Notes: generated from the letters alone by a model not told the origin. A stretch of DNA of 64,000 bases from Eucommia ulmoides (GCA_016647705.1 CM028340.1:16817001-16881000); one strand, 5' to 3'; counted from the stretch's first letter, positions 34,572-45,910 are shown. Program-made: numbers and translations.

Positions 34572-35470
34572 CAACAGTTTGCACGCTCCATCTCCATCTC
34601 CACCTCTACCTCCACCACCACAACCATATGTCCCTTCATCAACCTTTGCAATCTCTCCACCACCATCAGTATCCTCCTCATTATCATTATCCTTATCTGC
34701 ACAGCCACCAGTGTTTCTATCACTATCCCAAATTTAACATTCTCGGTTAGGCTACACTTCATCTAGTCAACTTAAATCGCTTATCTCTAATGATCAGATA
34801 GGTTCAGTTCAGTATGAGTCATTCAAATGTATCCATTGCTAACTTGCAAAACAACCAGTCCTCCAGTCCTACCTTTCAAAGAGAGTCAGTCCATTTCCTG
34901 TGCACTCTTTGATCTAATTTATTCTGATATTTAGGGGCCTTCTCCTCATACCTCGATGGGTGGTTGTCATTACTTTGTTATCTTTGTGGACGACTACTCT
35001 CGATATATATGGTTGTTTCTTATGAATCATTGATCCGAACTATTTCAAATATACTATGAGTTTTTCTCTATGGTTCAAACCCAATTTTCTAGAATATCAC
35101 AATTTTTCACTAAGATAATGCAATGGAATACAAGGATCATGCCTTTCTTAACTTGTTTTACAAAAATAACACGCTCTCCCATCGCTCGTGACGTAGTACA
35201 TCCCAACAAAATGGACGAGCCGAATGAAAACATAAACATATTCTTGACACAGTTTGTGCTTTCCTCATTTCATTATCATGTCCTGAGTGTTTTTGGAGTG
35301 ATTCTGCCTTCATAGCCGTCTACATAACAAACCGTATCCCTTCCACTGTAATCCAGAACTAGTCTCTATTTGAGTGTCTTTTCGGTAAACCTCTTGATTA
35401 CTCTGAACTCAGAGTTTTTGGTTGTGCTTGTTTTGTTCTTCTCAAACTACATGAACACAACAAACTGATA
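34572..35470 (+). pseudogene. Integrase of short-LTR copia
   Basis: A Pro/Ser-rich spacer (34572-34735) leads to a decayed gag-pre-integrase with LGYTSSSQLKSLIS, then the integrase core: a DLIYSDI-like block carrying the first catalytic Asp, FVIFVDDYSRYIWLFLM (34970-35026), a broken PQQNGRAE-like block near 35200 where the Glu is expected, and YSELRVFGCACFVLL. At least three stops and two frameshifts interrupt it. It sits between the protease piece and the linker, as in all Ty1/copia elements. Confidence 0.82.
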
Positions 35471-35974
35471 CAAGGGCCTGTTTGTGTTGTTTTCTTGGAT
35501 ATTGCATTGAACATAAAAGGGTATCAATGCTGGGATCCCATTTCTAAAACTTTTCGTATCTCTCGACATGTCATTTTTTGGGAGCATAAAATGTTTTCTT
35601 CCTTACGGTTATTTGACATATCAACCATTACCAACTCTAGATTCTTTACTGATCCATCAATTAAGTTATTTCTTGAGGATACAGTTTCAGGTATTATTGA
35701 GTCCACTCCAGCACCACCAATTGAGCCAAGTCCTGCACCTTATGCTGAGTCCACCCTAGAATCACTAGCTGAATCCACTCCAGAACCACTAGCTGAATCC
35801 ACTCCAGAACCACTAGCTGATCTCACCTCTCCAACTCCAACGACTATACTTGAGACTTCTCTCATGGTCGATCATTCTGTACCGACTGCCTCTAAGATCC
35901 ACGCTCCAGATCACCCCTGCCGCTCTACTAGGGTAACTCATCCTCCACCTTACCTTATTGATTTTTATTGATTT
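35471..35974 (+). pseudogene. Integrase C-terminus and repeat-bearing linker
   Basis: An open frame of 158 codons (Met at 35495). The first 40 residues (GYQCWDPISKTFRISRHVIF) are the conserved block after the copia integrase core. The rest is a Pro/Ser/Thr-rich linker with ESTPEPLAESTPEPLA-type repeats of 8 codons (about 35745-35820) and ends with the STRVTHPPPYL motif that precedes reverse transcriptase. The linker is naturally variable in copia elements. Confidence 0.85.
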
Positions 35975-36039
35975 TCTACTATACTTCATCTTCATGAGCC
36001 TTAATCCTATAAGGAGGCTAGAACTATTCCTCTTTAGAA

Positions 36040-36900
36040 AAAAACAATGGACGAAGAACTTCAGGCCCTCACCAAAACTCACACTTGGGATATTTTTTAT
36101 CTGGCCCCTAGAAAAGCCCTTATTGGGTGCAAATGGCTATTTAAAATCAAGATACTTTTTGATGGCTCTGTTGAACGATATAGAATCCGACTTGTTACCA
36201 AGGGATTTGCTTTAGAATTTGGCATTGACTATGAAGAGACATTTGCTCCAATGGCGAGGCTTACATCTATTCGTACACTTTTTGTCGTTGCCGTCATTCG
36301 AGAATAGAATCTCTTTCAAATGGATGTCAAAAATGCATTTCTCAATGGTGATCTTCTTGAGGAAGTCTATATGAAACCCCTACCAGCCTGGCTTCTCTTC
36401 GAAATAAAGTTTATTACTTTTGCCGTGCCATATATGGTTTGAAATAAGCTCCACGAGCCTGGTTCGCCAAATTTAGCACTACCATTGATTAGTTTGGGTT
36501 CACACCTAGTGCTCATGATTCAGCTCTGTTTATTCGCCATACTACCAATGGTATATATTATTCTTATTTTATTGTACGTGGATGACATTGTTATTATTGG
36601 AGATGATTTACGCAAAATTTTTGAATTTGAAAAGTTTCTCAGTGGACAATTCGAGATGAAAGATCTTGGCGTACTCACCTATTTTATTAGCCTCCAAGTC
36701 TCATTCGGTTCAGATGTATATTTTCTCTCTCAGGCCAAATATGCCTCAGATCTTCTTTTCAATGCTGGGATCACTGACTCAACCACTGCCACTACTCCGC
36801 TCGAGCTGAACGTCAAACTTACTCCACTCGATGGTTTACCTCTACAAGATGGGATCATTGTCACTCGCCTTGACATTGCCTATGTGGTTCATTAAGTTAG
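36040..36900 (+). pseudogene. Reverse transcriptase of short-LTR copia
   Basis: MDEELQALTKTHTWDI, then WLFKIKILFDGSVERYRIRL, LVTKGFALEFGIDYEETFAP, a stop at 36305, QMDVKNAFLNGDL (36320-36360), then the intact catalytic block LYVDDIVIIGDD (about 36573-36608), FEMKDLG and LDIAYVVH. Frameshifts lie at about 36380-36480. This is the polymerase that copies element RNA. The YVDD motif survives, but the protein is broken in at least three places. Confidence 0.88.
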
Positions 36901-37440
36901 CCAATTTTTGTCTGCTCCTCAGACCACCCATTACTCGACTGTTCTTTGCATCATTCGGTATATCAATGGTACTTTATTTCATAGATTTCATTTCTCAGCT
37001 CAGTCTGCACCCATCTTACAAGCTTATTCTCATGTCGATTGGGTTGGAGACCCTACCGACAGACGTTCAACCATTGGTTACTGTTTCTTCTTGGGTAACT
37101 CTCTCATTTCTTGGCATAGTAAGAAACAAACTGTGGTTGCTCTCTCCAACACTGAAGTTGAATATTGAGCCATGACTGATACAACTCAAGAACTTCTCTA
37201 ACTTCGATGGCCACTCATTGACGTAGACATCTCTTCTCCTACTGCCACTACCCTATACTGTGATAATAAGAGTCTATTCAGATCACTCAAAATAATGTCT
37301 TTCATGAGCGTACAAAACACATCGAGACTGATTGACACTTCATTCGTCATCACATTCTTCAGAATACGGTTCGTCTATAATCCGTTAGTTCAGCCGATCA
37401 GACTACAGATATTTTCTCTAAGGCTCATCCACCTGGACGC
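36901..37440 (+). pseudogene. RNase H of short-LTR copia
   Basis: The connection LCIIRYINGTLFHRF is followed by AYSHVDWVGDPTDRRSTIGY (AYSDADWAGDP in active copies, so the first catalytic Asp is changed to His), then SWHSKKQTVVALSNTEVEY with the Glu, a stop at 37167, and further on CDNKS- and KHIE-like remnants in other frames (37255-37340). The last part has several stops. It ends about 60 bp before the polypurine tract, the normal layout. Confidence 0.85.
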
Positions 37441-37493
37441 TTTCACTCTCTGATTTCCAAACTCAATTTTACCTCTCATTTACCGCCTTGAGT

Positions 37494-37504
37494 TTGATGG
37501 GGGG
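37494..37504 (+). promoter_or_regulatory. Polypurine tract
   Basis: GATGGGGGG touches the start of the 3' LTR at 37505, the usual plus-strand primer site. Confidence 0.7.
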
Positions 37505-37662
37505 TGTTAATGTAATAATGGGCTTGGCCCACTTGGCCCATTAGGGTAAAACCCTAACCTCTACTTCCCCTATAAATAGTTGTGTATATCGATGTATTCT
37601 ATGTATTTTTTTCATAATATTAATACATTGTTCATGTTTTTCACTTCTCAATTATCTTAATA
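37505..37662 (+). repeat. 3' LTR of the short-LTR copia element
   Basis: 158 bp, TGTTAATGTAA...TTAATA, with the terminal CA changed to TA. It differs from the 5' LTR at a modest number of positions, including a short T-run length change. Confidence 0.92.
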
Positions 37663-37667
37663 AGAAC

Positions 37668-38519
37668 TATGTTGAATGTAACATGAATTTAAAAATTAAT
37701 TAAAAAAAAATAGTGATTGAGATATCATTTGAAGATCTTATTCAGACGAATATGAATATATAATTAGATCGTGACAAAAAATGTGTACAACAATAGTTAT
37801 TTTGCTTTGAATAAAATAATTTTGTTGTGGAAACCATTACATATGAGAACTAGAATTAAATATGAAAAATCTCAATCCCACGGGTCTCGCAAGAACAATT
37901 TAGTTATGCAAATTTTCGTGTTTTTAAATTTAGAATGGACGGTTCAGAAAATCTGTGCACTAAGATTGTTTAACTCATATTTAAACAATTTTAATTAATT
38001 GATAATTTTATGTTTAAATTAGAATTAGGATCACCCAATAGTTTTCCCTATTGTTAAATTTGAGTTTTGTTATATTTTCACGGACCATGGTGGATAAATG
38101 GAGTTGTATTATTCATTGTCGTGTTGACAAATCCAAATCAACATTCTAATATTGCACTTTGATTTTTTTGGTCCAAATGTTCATACAATCAAGGGGCGGA
38201 GTCGTGAAGGTTACTACGTTGGTTGATGAGGTCATGTCAATTTAATAATACTATATGGGGTGATGAGGTCAAGTCAATATAATAAATATATACAAGTACG
38301 CACTACTCAAACTAGTGTCTATAAACCCTCATTGTGAATCACGTGGGCTGGTGTGATACAAAAAAATTGTTTTATACTTATGTTTAAGGTTGTTAAGGCA
38401 CATTATTGTTTCTTCATGAAAATATGAGCTTTTATCACTCAACCCCAAACCCACCCCCCCTCCCCCCCCCACCCAAAATGCCTTGTGTTCTACCAAATAC
38501 TATACTTAATATACATACA
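37668..38519. other. AT-rich flank, no gene seen
   Basis: No domain-bearing frame and no element boundary found. A C-rich run lies at about 38447-38475 in the plus strand. Confidence 0.5.
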
Positions 38520-38703
38520 CTATATATATATATACACACACGTATGTATGTTTGTGTGTGTGCGCGCTAGAGATTTTTCGTGCTTGAAAACACTATATTT
38601 ATTTTTTAATTTGTAAGTGTAAAAACATAATAAATTAAGAAAGTAACCAATTAGAAATAAAAGTGTAATTTTTTATGTGAGATATTTTGGGTTAGGTTGT
38701 TAA
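38520..38703 (+). repeat. Dispersed repeat, copy 2 (left part)
   Basis: TA/CA repeats, then TTTGTAAGTGTAAAAACATA, AAGTAACCAATTAG and TTTTGGGTTAGGTTGTTAA. It matches 5016-5240 in order and resumes after the copia element at 61701. Confidence 0.7.
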
Positions 38704-38874
38704 TGTAACATTTACGTTGCATAAAAAAAAAAAAAAAAAAAAAAAAAAACAAACAAACTGATTTTGTATTAAATTAATTTTGGTATTGATGGTCCGCATG
38801 AAAGCTTAAGTAATAAATATTCTCTTAAATTTTTACATTAAAATTTAAGTTACAAATATTTTCTTAAGTTTTTG
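38704..38874 (+). repeat. 5' LTR of copia element, left part
   Basis: It starts TGTAACATTTACG with an A-run at 38726-38749 and ends at the gypsy insertion point. It continues at 48923. Confidence 0.9.
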
Positions 38875-39197
38875 TGTAAGACCCCAATTTAGCACGTACG
38901 ATATTATAGTTAAATTTTAGAGCATTTAGAAAGAAAAAAATATAACACGGGGTGAAATTTTGTCAATCAATATCCAAATTAAACGTTTATGGGTCTAATT
39001 GTGAATTTAGAAACATTTATTCTAAACTTGGGATGCAAATTGTCAATTAAATCCAAAACTGAAAATTCTAGGGATCAAATTACAATTTAAGAAAACTCTT
39101 AAAAATTGAATTGGACTAAAAAAAAGATTGAAAAAATTAGGGGGAGGGAAGAGTAATTAAGCAAATAGGTTTTCTAAACACACACACACACACACAC

Positions 39198-39287
<90 letters not shown>

Positions 39288-41096
39288 GTGCGGGTATGTG
39301 CCGGGAAGACAGCCGGGAAGAGAGAAAGAGGAAGGGGAGACGTGGCAAGGTAGGATCGATTCTTCTTCACTCAATTCATGCATATAAAATGGTTCATGCA
39401 AGAACATGATGAGAATAGCTTCAATTTTCCAGAAAGAAGAAACCAGAAAAATCTAGAGAAAGAGAGAGAGAGGATCGGCGGTGACGGGTTCGGTTGCTGC
39501 CGTTGGTGGGTTTGTCGTCGTTCCTCTGGTGATAGCGTGTGGGGGTGGTGTGTCCAGGCTGTGAGTATGTGTGTGAATTACACTATTGTGTCCGTCTGTG
39601 TGTGTAAATCGCCAGAGGTGAGTGGCGGCGGCGGCGGCGTGAATTTGGCCGACGGTGGTGTTGCCGTTTGTGGGTGTGCGTGACTCTGTGTGTGTGTGGG
39701 TGTTCTGTACGTGTTGTGTGTGTTACGATGTGTATGGGTTGATCGGTCAGGGTGTGCGTTGCAGTGGTCGGTGTAGGAGGGGGGTGTCACCGGAATTGAT
39801 TGTAGAGAGAGATAGATCGGATTTTGGTTCGGCCGGTGAGGTGTTGTCGTTCGTCGGTGTGTGTGCGGGTGATTGGCTTCCTCTGTGTGTGTTGTCGTTC
39901 GATCGGCCGACGAAGGCGGTAAAGAAGTGTGGCGATCGGAGCTCTTCCTCATTGGTCGGTAGCAGGAACCGGAATCAGAAGCGGGAGAAAGAAGAAAGAA
40001 AAAGAAAAAGGAAAAGAAAATAATAATAATAATAATAAATAAATACACAAACAACGCCAATAAAAATCTAAAATCCATCTCGTGGCCGACAGACGATTCG
40101 GAACAGGTAAAATCTAAATCGATTATTATTGTTGTTAAATTAAATTATTAGCATTAACGGTTTTGCAAACGTAATAGTAATCCTTGTAATCGTAATAATA
40201 CGTTATTAATCGCTAATCTGAATAAATTGGTAGAATAATTTTAAACGGAGCAAAATTAACCAAATAATATTCTTTTATAATAAAATGTGGGGAATGAGAA
40301 ATTGTGAAATTTAGGGTCTGCATTGCATGATTAGGTTATTTTAAATAAAATATAAATTTAGGCCCGATAACCATTAAGTTCGCAGGTACCGATGTCCCAA
40401 TAGCGTGTGGTCAGTGACAGTTTTGCAAAGTGAATATTGAGGTGAGTGTACTTTCTTCTATGTAAATTACAGATTGTATTTTCGTATATATTATGGAAAA
40501 TGTCTTTATTTAAAAATGGACGAATTTGCAATTTATATGGATCAAGCGATTTTGGGTGTTTGTGAAAAAATATTTTGTGGATCACATTGGTTTTAAAAGG
40601 GTGGAAAATGATTTGTTGAATCTAGTTGGTTTCTAAAAGGGTGGAAAAAAGATTATGGACCAAGTCGTTTGTTTTTTAGGTGAAAATTGAAGTTTCGTTC
40701 GATTACGCCAAAGTATTTATTCCCGAAAGGGATGTGGATTACCTGCTAGGAAAAGTTCGACAGAGCGTTGTTTATCTGCTAGGCAAAGTCCGGTAGAGCG
40801 TTGATTACCTGTTAGGCAAAGTCTACAGAGCGTTGATTACCTGCTAGGTATAGTCCAACATAGCGTTGTTTATCTGCTAGGGATAGTCTTGCAGAGCGTT
40901 GATTATTTGCCAGGCAAAGTTCGGCTTGTGACTCGTTAGGAAGGCAAATTCTACGGGTGGTACGTTACCGTTGCAACTCCCGATCGTGGAGTTAAAACGA
41001 TCATATGGCTAGTCGGAGGATGGTGTGGTGTTTTGTCGTATAAGGTGAACTGGTTGGATAAAATTACATATATTACTTTACGCTGGATTGGTGTAT

Positions 41097-41145
<49 letters not shown>

Positions 41146-41841
41146 TGTATCTATTATTTTGGTTGTTTTACACTATTTGGTTAGATATAGTATTCTGGTG
41201 GAATTTCACTGTTTGGTGGGGATGTTATAAATATATGAGTTTTTTTTTCTGTGGTGACAGGAAAATGGAGTTTTCCGTGTGGTATGTGTTTATTATATTC
41301 TATTGGAAATGGGTGGTTTAAATACAATATTTATTTACAGTGGTGGTAGTTAAAAATTGGTTCCAACTATGATATACGGTATTATTTTTATATTATTTCA
41401 TTTCAATGGTGGCAGTGGAACCGGGTACGTGATTATATTATATTATATTTCTAAATATGGTGTTTATTATTTATTGGTTTTGAACTGTGGTATTTAAATT
41501 CTTATACTTAATCCATACAAAACGTTTTTATTATGAAGATAATACAACGATAAAAGAAATTTGGTTTTAGGTACCGCGGTTAGGAATTGGTCTATTACTG
41601 GCACTAGGGAGAGTCCGGAGGTAGTGTCGTGTTGGAGGTGAGTCAGTCGGACGTGAACCGTGGAAGGTTCAGGTATTTTAGTAATTTTGGTTGTGGATAT
41701 TCTAGACATATATATATATTTTACCGTAGATCGACTGTGTATATATATATGTCTGATTGGACACTCATGGATTGATCTGATAACGTCAGGTCGACATTAC
41801 GCCCGGCCTCTGGTGACGGGTGCCCGGGGTGGGGTGTGATA
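38875..41841 (+). repeat. Gypsy 5' LTR
   Basis: 2967 bp. It has a (CA)n(TA)n tract at 39179-39284, an ATGCATATAAAATGG TATA-like site (39379-39393), a GC-rich TG-repeat section (39470-40000), a ~33-bp minisatellite (40735-40925), the conserved CCCGATCGTGGAGTTAAAACG block (40979-41000), and an (AT)n run (41100-41142). The terminal CA is TA. Confidence 0.9.
40735..40925 (+). repeat. 33-bp minisatellite in gypsy 5' LTR
   Basis: About six units of the form GATTACCTGCTAGGCAAAGT plus CCGGCAGAGCGTT. The homologous stretch of the 3' LTR has about nine. Confidence 0.88.
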
Positions 41842-41846
41842 TTTTG

Positions 41847-41858
41847 TGGTATAAGAGC
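41847..41858 (+). promoter_or_regulatory. Primer-binding site (Met-tRNA type, mutated)
   Basis: TGGTATAAGAGC five bases after the 5' LTR, one base from TGGTATCAGAGC. Confidence 0.75.
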
Positions 41859-41901
41859 GTAGGTTATAGGTTCTGTAGACATGTCAAATTGTGGAGCCAA
41901 T

Positions 41902-42029
41902 GGTGGACCATGAGATAGGGTGTCGATAGGTGGTATCGAGCTAGTGGTGGACCTTGAGATATGGTGTCGATAGGTGGTATCGAGCCAGTGGTGGACCATG
42001 AGATAGAGGGTCGATAGGTGGATTCGGCA
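41902..42029 (+). repeat. 44-bp tandem repeats in gypsy leader
   Basis: GGTGGACC starts at 41902, 41946 and 41990. Each unit contains TGTCGATAGGTGG or a close variant; the third is partial. It lies where leader and gag should be. Confidence 0.85.
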
Positions 42030-42645
42030 CATGAGTGATAGTTATTGCATTTTATTAGATAGTACATTGGCTTTGTGCATTGTTATTTGTCTTGTTGGCA
42101 ATTAATGAGTGCGACGAAGTGGTGATACTACTTGTTGGTCGATTGGATAGTGTTGTGGGTAGTAGTATTGGATGGATCATAATTGTGGGGGTGCTAGTGG
42201 TTTGAAATGTTAAAGTATAACTGATAAATAATCATATTCGTATTACTTGATGTTGGGATTCACTTTCGGTAGCACCTAATATTTTAGTTGTTAAAACAAT
42301 AGATAGTGTGACAGAGCACACTTAAGTTGGATTATAAAACGACATCCAAAGTATGTATAAAACTTCCTTCTAAACAATACTAAGGAAACCTTGTAATGCT
42401 ATTGAAGGGGGAGTTCATATTATTGGAATAGGGAAATATGATTATTCTATAATATGGAAGTAAAATTCAATGTTTAGTTCCGATTTGCTTTTGATTTGGT
42501 AAAAACGGAAGAGGCAAGATGTAGACTAATCTAGAAAAGATTTAAATTGGAAATAACTTTTAGGTTGACAAGCAATGCGAAATGGGAAAACACAGCGAAA
42601 TTAATAGAGAATGATGTGTAGAAGGTAGCCGAGAACTGTGAGTCC
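42030..42645 (+). other. Gypsy internal stretch without recognisable gag
   Basis: About 600 bp between the leader and the protease fragment, with no CCHC knuckle or retrotransposon Gag block in any frame. A gag of the usual ~1 kb has been deleted or decayed beyond recognition. Confidence 0.6.
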
Positions 42646-42850
42646 GTGTTGATAGTTAGTGCATATAAATATAGTCCGCTTTGTATTATGGTTGATAGGA
42701 GGGTGTCGGTGGATCTACTACCCTTGAGTATTCACGATTTTGACGTGATACTGGGTATGGATTTGCTATTCAGTTATCATGCCATGGTGGATTGCTGTAA
42801 AAAGAAAATTTCTTTTCAAATTTTAGGCGAGTCATTGGAAATGTAATCAT
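42646..42850 (+). pseudogene. Gypsy protease, C-terminal half
   Basis: A 66-residue frame with PLSIHDFDVILGMDLLFSYH and MVDCCKKKISF, the conserved C-terminal portion of plant gypsy retropepsins (DVILGMDWL in intact copies). The N-terminal part with the catalytic D-S/T-G is not identifiable, so the fragment cannot be active. Its place just before reverse transcriptase is normal. The Met at 42646 is internal, not a start. Confidence 0.8.
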
Positions 42851-42999
42851 TATCCCAGTCAATTTGAGTATTGGTCCAGGAGGTCAGGAAGTTGTTGAAG
42901 AAAGGATGTCAATGATACATTACGCACATGATTGACCCTAGACAAAAAGAAATTCAAATAGCGGATATTCCAGTGGTCAGAGATTTTCCCAACGTGTTT

Positions 43000-43860
43000 C
43001 CTGATTAATTGTTAGGGTTTCCAGTAGATAGGGAGATGGAATTCACAATCGAGTTATTTCTAGGAACTGCTTCTATATCGATTCCACCTTATCGTATGGT
43101 GCCTACCTAGCAGAGAAAAATAAAATAAAATTGAAAGTGCAGTTGTGAGATTTTTTTAGACTGTGGGTTTATGAGACCTAGTGTTTCCCCATGAGGAGAC
43201 CAAGTGTTGTTCGTGAAGAAGAATGATGGCACGTTGAGAATGTGTATCGACTATCGGCAACTGAATAGGGTGATGGTTCGTAATAAATATCCGTTGCCTA
43301 GAATTGATGATTTGTTCGACCAACTCCAAAAGGCTAAAGTGTTTTCCAAAATAGATCTTCGATCGGGGTATTACTAATTGAAAGTGAGAGACAGTGACAT
43401 GGCAAAAATGGCGTTCCGTACACGATATGGACATTATGAATTTCTGGTTATGCCTTTCTGATTGACAAATGCCCCTGCTGCTTTTATAGATCTGATGAAT
43501 CGGATCTTCCAACCTCATCTGGATCAATTTATTATCGTATTCATTGATGATATATTGATCTAATCCCAAAGTAGAGAGGAACATGCAGAGCATCTCCAAA
43601 TTGTATTGTAGACGTTGCGGGAGAAGCGGTTGTATGCGAAATTCAGTAAATGTGAATTTTGGTTAGATTATGTGGTATTTTTGGGGCGTGTTATCTCAGA
43701 AGATTGTATTCACGTGGACCCGAAGAAAGTTGAAGCTGTTGTCCAATGGGAGAGGCCGAAAAATGTAATTGAAGTCTTAAGCTTTTTAGGATTGGCGGGT
43801 TACTATCGACGGTTTGTGCAGGAATTTTCCATTATAGCTGCCCTGTTGACTTGATTGACC
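43000..43860 (+). pseudogene. Gypsy reverse transcriptase
   Basis: The N-terminal approach (AYRMVP-like) is at about 43080, then [54 protein letters not shown], the catalytic FIDDILI (43540-43560), [26 protein letters not shown] and [16 protein letters not shown]. The order is complete for Ty3/gypsy. In-frame stops follow GYY, MPF and DDILI, each one base from the usual codon, and another near 43850 ends the connection region. Apart from the stops it is well conserved, so inactivation is by point mutation. Confidence 0.92.
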
Positions 43861-44394
43861 CGCAAGGAATCCAAATTTGAGTAGACCGACAAATGTGAAC
43901 AAAGTTTCCAAGAGCTGAAAGGAAGATTGATATCGGCGCCAATACTGTCCCTCCCGTCAGAAGGAGATGGTTTCGTGATTTATAGCGACGCGTTACATCA
44001 AAGGCTGGGATGTGTATTGATGCAATATGGACACGTAATCGCATATGCATCTCGGCAATTGAAGAACCATGAGCGTAATTACCTGACGCATGATTTGGCG
44101 TTGACAGCGATTGTGTTCACCCTGAAGATTTGGAGGCACTACCTGTATGGCGAGACTTGTGAGATATACACCGACCACCAGAGTTTAAAGTATTTGTTTA
44201 CTCAAAAGGAGTTAAATCTATGGCAAAGACGTTGGATAGAATTGATTAAAGACTACGATTGCACCATCCACTATCCTCTAGGGAAGGCTAACGTTGTAGC
44301 GGACGCGTTGAGTCGGAAAATGGTGGGTTCGATCGCGCACATTCAAGTCGTTCATACTAATCTATATACTGAATTGAGATCTTTAAGAGATTAG
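43861..44394 (+). pseudogene. Gypsy RNase H
   Basis: From about 43927 an open frame of 155 codons: [20 protein letters not shown] (first catalytic Asp), [20 protein letters not shown] (Glu expected at the ELAL position; here reads DLAL), [19 protein letters not shown] (Asp) and [13 protein letters not shown] (final Asp). It removes RNA from the hybrid during replication. The stop before it (TGA near 43852) separates it from reverse transcriptase; the stop after it (TAG, 44392) separates it from integrase. Confidence 0.92.
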
Positions 44395-45230
44395 TTGGCG
44401 GTTGGTCAGATGGAAGCGTTGCTTGCGACTTTGACTTTGAGGCCGACGTTGATTGACCGTATTATTGAAGCACACAAGTCAGATGTTCAATTAGAGAGGA
44501 TTCGGGATGAAGTAAAAAATGGTCATAGAATAGATGATTATGTCAAGGATAGTGATGAATCCTTGATGATTGGAAATAGACTGTGTGTGCCTGATGACGT
44601 TAATTTAAAAATGGATATCTTGAAGGAAGCGCATAGCTTAGCATATGCGATACATCCAGGCAGTACCAAAATGTATCGAGATTTACGTGAACATTATTGG
44701 TGGATCGGAATGAAATGGAAAATCACAGAATTCGTTGCCAAGTGTCATGTTTGTTAGCAAGTTAAGATTGAGCATCAACGCCCAAGTGGGTTGTTAGAAC
44801 CTCTACCTATTCCAGAGTGGAAGTGGAAGCATATCATGATAGATTTCATTTTGGGATTACCCCGTACTCAAAAGGGGCATAATTCTATCGGGGTGATCAT
44901 TGATAGGCTTACCAAGTCTGCTCATTTTTTTGTCGTAAAGACGACGTACTCTCTTGATCAGTCTGCCCAACTGTATATTGATGAGATTGTTAGATTGCAT
45001 AGTGCACTGGTTTCCATAATGTCGGATAGAGATCCGAGATTTACTTCAAGGTTTTGGCCGAGTCTTCAGACTGCTTTGGGTACCAAGCTAAAATTTAGCA
45101 TCGCTTTCTATCCTCAAACAGACGGACAATCAGAGGGTACGATTTAGACGTTAGAGGATATGTGTGAGGGGATGTGTTTTGGAATTTCTTGGTAGTTGGG
45201 ATGATCATCTAACGTTGGTGGAATTCACCT
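44395..45230 (+). pseudogene. Gypsy integrase
   Basis: An HHCC zinc finger (HPGSTKMYRDLREHYWW then KCHVC, with a stop right after), the core with HIMIDFILGLPRTQKG (first Asp), VIIDRLTKSAHF, IMSDRDPRFTSRFW (second Asp) and FYPQTDGQSEGTI (catalytic Glu), then a stop at about 45145. It inserts element DNA. The spacing of the acidic residues is normal; two stops disrupt the frame. Downstream (45150-45440) the frame is lost. Confidence 0.92.
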
Positions 45231-45447
45231 ACAATAACATCTACTATTAAGCAATCGAGATGGCCCCGTATGAAGCGTTGTATGGTAGGAAATGAAAAAT
45301 CCCAGTCTGTTGGACTGAAGTAAGAGAAAGGAAATTGTTGATGCCGGATATAGCCCAAATGACAGCAGACAAGTAAAGGTGATTCAGGAAAGATTGAGAA
45401 TTGCTTAAAGTCGGCAAAAGAGTTATGTTGACAAGTGTAGGCAAGAG

Positions 45448-45837
45448 TTGGAATTTGAAGTGGGCGATCAAGTGATTTTGTGTATATCCCCGTGGAAAGG
45501 CATAATGAGGTTCGGGAAGAAAGAGAAGTTAAGTCCAAGATACATCGGACCATATGAAATTTTAGATCGGGTTAGCACGTCACCTTATAGACTTGCCTTA
45601 CTGCTAGATTTGTCTCGACTACACGACGTTTTCCATGTATTGATGCTCCAAAAATATGTGCTAGACCTTTCGCATGTGTTGACTTCGCAACAGATTGAAT
45701 TAGAAGAAGATTTGACATACGTTGAGGAGCCAGTCCAAATTTTAAGCCGTAAGGACCTGTTGTTGCAGACGAAAATGATTCTATTAGTAAACGTGTTGTG
45801 GTGCAGTCATACCGTGGAGAAAGCGATATGGGAGTGA
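45448..45837 (+). pseudogene. Gypsy integrase tail with chromodomain-like end
   Basis: A 129-codon frame: FEVGDQVILCISPWKGIMRF, KLSPRYIGPYEILDRV, YRLALLLDLSRLHDVFHVLM and then EEPVQILSRKDLLLQTKMIL, VNVLWCSH and EKAIWE. The last part matches the tail of plant chromoviruses, where the chromodomain-like module directs integration into heterochromatin (family knowledge). It supports the chromovirus assignment. The Met is internal to the polyprotein. Confidence 0.85.
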
Positions 45838-45910
45838 GAAGTCGAGATGAGAAATAAATATACGCATTTGTTCAACTAAGGTAATAAAATTTTGAATCGA
45901 AATTTCTTTT

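Larger units (their letters stand above)
21379..37662 (+). mobile_element. Ty1/copia element with short LTRs, TSD AGGAC/AGAAC
   Basis: Two LTRs of about 160 bp (21379-21541 and 37505-37662) both start TGTTAATGTAATAATGGGCT. AGGAC precedes and AGAAC follows, 4 of 5 bases. The domain order is copia: protease/gag-pre-integrase, integrase, reverse transcriptase, RNase H. It is split at 22786-32077 by a Sirevirus-like element and at 32465-34571 by a solo LTR; without them it is about 4.9 kb, a normal size. Lineage (Ale/Retrofit or another) cannot be fixed by eye. It is non-functional. Confidence 0.9.

Noticed and set aside
35040..35300. Possible independent 81-codon gene
   Set aside because: It is a shifted frame across the decayed integrase of the copia element.
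39137..39407. Frames with long CVCVCV and IYIYIY runs
   Set aside because: Translations of a (CA)n(TA)n microsatellite in the gypsy LTR.
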